DNA of 8,818 bases from an uncultured Clostridia bacterium (GTDB taxonomy: Bacteria; Bacillota; Clostridia; Oscillospirales; Ruminococcaceae). The stretch is from positions 1 through 8,818 of the forward strand of contig CAMEPN010000048.1 of NCBI GenBank assembly GCA_945931735.1. Direction: 5' to 3'. The notes under the pieces are model-generated. The model made no database searches, was not told the origin of the DNA, and saw nothing but the letters and a program-made list of their open reading frames with translations. Both the position numbers and the translations under genes were made by a program. Of the stretch, positions 7,167 through 8,818 are shown piece by piece. Positions within the stretch are counted from its first letter, which is position 1. Each line of letters begins with the position of its first letter.

Positions 7167-7186
7167 TGTCCGTTCGTTATGGTTAT

Positions 7187-7215
7187 ATTATAAATACCCA
7201 TTGTGTTATTATTGT
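7187..7215 (-). promoter_or_regulatory. Candidate htrA promoter
   Basis: A perfect -10 hexamer TATAAT (minus strand, 7187-7192) lies about 75 nt before the htrA start. At 17-nt spacing the -35 position reads ACAATA (7210-7215), a poor match, so an activator or an alternative sigma factor may be needed, or the box may be fortuitous in an A/T-rich gap. Confidence 0.45.
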
Positions 7216-7269
7216 GAAATAAAATTGAATAACATATTAAAAAATGTGGGGGATTTTGAGGAAATAATT

Positions 7270-8625
7270 TCAGCCCTTCGCAGCCCTGTCCGCCGCCAGC
7301 GCGAGCGCGCACTCAAGGCGCTTTCTCTGCATTTCGCAGGAGAGTTTGTGCGGCTTATGAACATCGCCCTCGTAGATAAAGCTGTTCGCGTTGCAGCCGC
7401 CCGAGCAGAAGAATTTCGCCCAGCAGTCGCGGCAGCCTTCCTTGCTGTATACATGGGTCTTTGCGAAATATGCCTTGATGTCGTTGTCGAACGTCCCATC
7501 ATATAGGTTGCCCATTTTCCACTGCTCTATGCCGACGAACTGGTGGCAGGGGTAGATATCTCCGTGCGGGTCAACGGCTACATAATCGTTGCCGCAGCCG
7601 CAGCCGCGCAGGCGCTTTATCGCGCAGGGTCCCTGATCGAGGTCGACCATGAAATGGAAGAAATTGAACTTCTTTTCCGTGCGGTTCGCCATTACCTCGC
7701 AAAGGCGGTCGTACTCGGAGAAAACGCGCGGCAGGTCGTTCATTGTGATAGCATACGGCTCGTTGAGGTCGGTCACGACAGGCTCCGCGGAGAGCTGCTC
7801 GAAGCCGAGGTCGCGCATATGGAGCACGTCGTCGGTGAAGTCGAGGTTGTATTTCGTGAATGTTGCGCGGACATAGTAGTCCTTGTCGCCGCGGCTCTGA
7901 ACGAGCTTTTGGAACTTCGGAACGATAACGTCATACGCGCTCTTTCCGTTGAGGGTCTTTCTGATGCGGTCGGTGACCTCGCGCCTGCCGTCGAGGGAGA
8001 GCACGCAGTTGCTCATCTCGCGGTTGATGTACTCTATCTTCTCGTCGTCGAGCAGAACGCCGTTCGTTGTAATAGTGAAGCGGAAATTCTTGCCGTGCTG
8101 CTTTTCGATAGAGCGCGCGTATTTCACCGTTTCGACAACGGTGTCCCATGCCATAAGCGGCTCGCCGCCAAAGAAATCAAGCTCGATATTCTCGCGGTTC
8201 GCGGAATTTGCGATAAGGAAGTCGATAGCCTTTCTGCCCGTTTCGGGGGTCATTATGCAGCGCTCGCCGCCGAAATCGCCCGTCTGCGCGAAGCAGTATT
8301 CGCAGCGCAGGTTGCAGTCGTGCGCGACATTAAGGCACATCGACTTTACGGGACTTTTCACCATAGTATCGGAGTACTTTTCGTAGTCGTCTTCCGCGAA
8401 GAGCGCGCCGTCCTTATAAAGCTTATAAAGCTCCGCGTAGGTGTCGCGGACGTCCTGCTCGGGGTATTTCGAGAGCTTTGCGGGGAGGTCTGCGGGACAT
8501 TCCTCCGCCATAGGAGCGTCGATATGATCGAGCATATCATACGCGCAGTCGTCCACGACATGAACGCCGTTGCTGTTTACGTCGAGCACGATATTGTACC
8601 CGAGCTGTTTGAATTTATGTATCAT
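7270..8625 (-). CDS. scfB: SCIFF peptide maturase, radical SAM/SPASM thioether-forming enzyme
   Basis: This enzyme uses S-adenosylmethionine and iron-sulfur clusters to join cysteine sulfur to an acceptor residue in the SCIFF peptide; CteB of Clostridium thermocellum is the studied homologue. Numbered from the ATG at 8623-8625 (451 residues): an N-terminal peptide-recognition region (RRE-like, about 1-80) opening MIHKFKQLGYNIVLDVNSNG, highly typical of the family; the radical SAM cluster motif C104-x3-C108-x2-C111; GGEP at 153-156 for SAM binding; and a SPASM region with cysteines at 334, 342, 344, 360, 398, 401, 407, 411 and 430 for two auxiliary clusters. All expected motifs are intact. The frame reaches an ATG at 8641-8643 without a binding site; GAAGGA at 8635-8640 fits the ATG at 8625. 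The substrate gene lies 116 nt upstream, past two hairpins. No clear terminator follows. Confidence 0.97.
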   Translation of the reverse strand: MIHKFKQLGYNIVLDVNSNGVHVVDDCAYDMLDHIDAPMAEECPADLPAKLSKYPEQDVRDTYAELYKLYKDGALFAEDDYEKYSDTMVKSPVKSMCLNVAHDCNLRCEYCFAQTGDFGGERCIMTPETGRKAIDFLIANSANRENIELDFFGGEPLMAWDTVVETVKYARSIEKQHGKNFRFTITTNGVLLDDEKIEYINREMSNCVLSLDGRREVTDRIRKTLNGKSAYDVIVPKFQKLVQSRGDKDYYVRATFTKYNLDFTDDVLHMRDLGFEQLSAEPVVTDLNEPYAITMNDLPRVFSEYDRLCEVMANRTEKKFNFFHFMVDLDQGPCAIKRLRGCGCGNDYVAVDPHGDIYPCHQFVGIEQWKMGNLYDGTFDNDIKAYFAKTHVYSKEGCRDCWAKFFCSGGCNANSFIYEGDVHKPHKLSCEMQRKRLECALALAADRAAKG

Positions 8626-8634
8626 CGGTAGTTG

Positions 8635-8640
8635 TCCTTC
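8635..8640 (-). promoter_or_regulatory. Ribosome binding site of the SCIFF maturase
   Basis: GAAGGA read on the minus strand, 9 nt before the ATG at 8623-8625. It lies inside the extension that the longer ATG at 8643 would translate, so it argues against that start. Confidence 0.8.
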
Positions 8641-8664
8641 CATTTATAAAATTGCATAACAAAA

Positions 8665-8691
8665 TTTTGGGCGAGTTATCCCCGCCCAAAA
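8665..8691 (-). terminator. Stem-loop between the SCIFF and maturase genes, likely attenuating terminator
   Basis: TTTTGGGCG (8665-8673) and CGCCCAAAA (8683-8691) form a perfect 9-bp stem with a 9-base loop. On the minus strand the stem is followed by TTTTGTTAT, a short U-tract. It lies about 50 nt past the peptide stop and 39 nt before the maturase start. Partial termination here would give more peptide mRNA than maturase mRNA. Confidence 0.75.
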
Positions 8692-8706
8692 CTGCTTTTC
8701 AAAATC

Positions 8707-8725
8707 GCACAGGCAATGCCTGCGC
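8707..8725 (-). other. Second stem-loop just after the SCIFF gene
   Basis: In minus-strand RNA, GCGCAGGC and GCCUGUGC pair over 8 bp (one G-U) around an AUU triloop. It begins 16 nt after the SCIFF stop codon. The following GAUUUUG is too short a U-run for a strong terminator, so it may protect the 3' end of the peptide message or add to attenuation. Confidence 0.5.
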
Positions 8726-8741
8726 CGCGGCGGACAGAAAA

Positions 8742-8818
8742 TTACTTAACTGCCTCGCACTTCTGGTTAGCTACTGTGCAGGAAGTCTTGCAAGCAGACT
8801 GGCAGGGAGACTGGCACG
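8742..8818 (-). CDS. scfA: Six-cysteine ranthipeptide SCIFF precursor (partial, 5' end missing)
   Basis: The last 24 codons and stop (TAA, 8742-8744) of the SCIFF peptide are present; the N-terminus lies beyond the right edge. The visible tail reads CQSPCQSACKTSCTVANQKC followed by EAVK. Cysteines fall in the pattern C-x3-C-x3-C-x3-C-x6-C, five of the six that name the family (six cysteines in forty-five residues). In the studied homologue a thioether links a cysteine to a threonine five residues later; the equivalent pair here would be visible residues C9 and T14 (inference). It is the substrate of the maturase encoded next. Ranthipeptides have been linked to cell-density signalling in some clostridia, but the role of SCIFF generally is unsettled. 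Too short and truncated for automatic calling, but recognition is strong. Confidence 0.93.
   Translation of the reverse strand, partial: CQSPCQSACKTSCTVANQKCEAVK

Noticed and set aside
7200..7269. A terminator after the SCIFF maturase gene
   Set aside because: There are T-runs on the minus strand but only a marginal AAAAT/ATTTT pairing before them, not a real stem.
7543..8631. A 362-codon plus-strand frame opposite the SCIFF maturase
   Set aside because: The minus-strand frame holds intact radical SAM and SPASM motifs; the plus-strand product is Val/Ala/Leu-rich without a recognisable motif.
8622..8657. An 11-codon minus-strand frame (MQFYKWKDNYR) whose TGA overlaps the maturase ATG
   Set aside because: It has no ribosome binding site and directly follows the terminator-like hairpin; a frame this short is expected by chance.

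Overview
The window is about 8.8 kb of compact, moderately GC-rich bacterial DNA. It most likely comes from the Clostridia (Firmicutes), probably the Ruminococcaceae/Oscillospiraceae side. Reasons: strong AGGAGG-type ribosome binding sites, near-consensus sigma-A promoters, a CotH-type gene, a DUF896/YnzC gene, and above all a SCIFF peptide gene with its radical SAM maturase, a pair that is a near-universal hallmark of Clostridia. I see no phage, insertion sequence, CRISPR array, rRNA or tRNA. It reads as chromosomal backbone.

Region 1 (1-3563, minus strand) is one tightly packed operon. A near-perfect promoter (TTGACT-17-TACAAT) at 3535-3563 drives, in transcription order, an SGNH/sialate O-acetylesterase-like hydrolase, a DUF896 protein, a short-chain dehydrogenase, a hotdog acyl-CoA thioesterase, and a membrane-anchored CotH-family protein cut off by the window's left edge. 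Neighbouring genes are 9-12 nt apart or overlap (ATGA). An inverted repeat lies at the predicted transcription start.

Region 2 (3688-5780, plus strand) is divergent from region 1, with its own promoter (TTGACA-17-TAAAAT). It encodes a free-standing histidine phosphotransfer (HPt) protein and, 33 nt later, a FloT-type flotillin. A 12-bp stem-loop at 5749-5780 separates it from the convergent gene on the right and is best placed to terminate the minus-strand gene.

Region 3 (5797-8818, minus strand) holds a membrane-anchored HtrA/DegP-like serine protease and, upstream of it, the SCIFF ranthipeptide system: the radical SAM/SPASM maturase and the C-terminal 24 residues of its substrate, with five of the family's six cysteines visible, cut by the right edge. 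Two stem-loops sit between peptide and maturase genes and probably set their expression ratio. The maturase is expected to install a Cys-to-Thr thioether in the peptide.

Four starts differ from the longest open frames. The esterase, HPt, HtrA and maturase genes each have a Shine-Dalgarno sequence correctly spaced only for an internal ATG.
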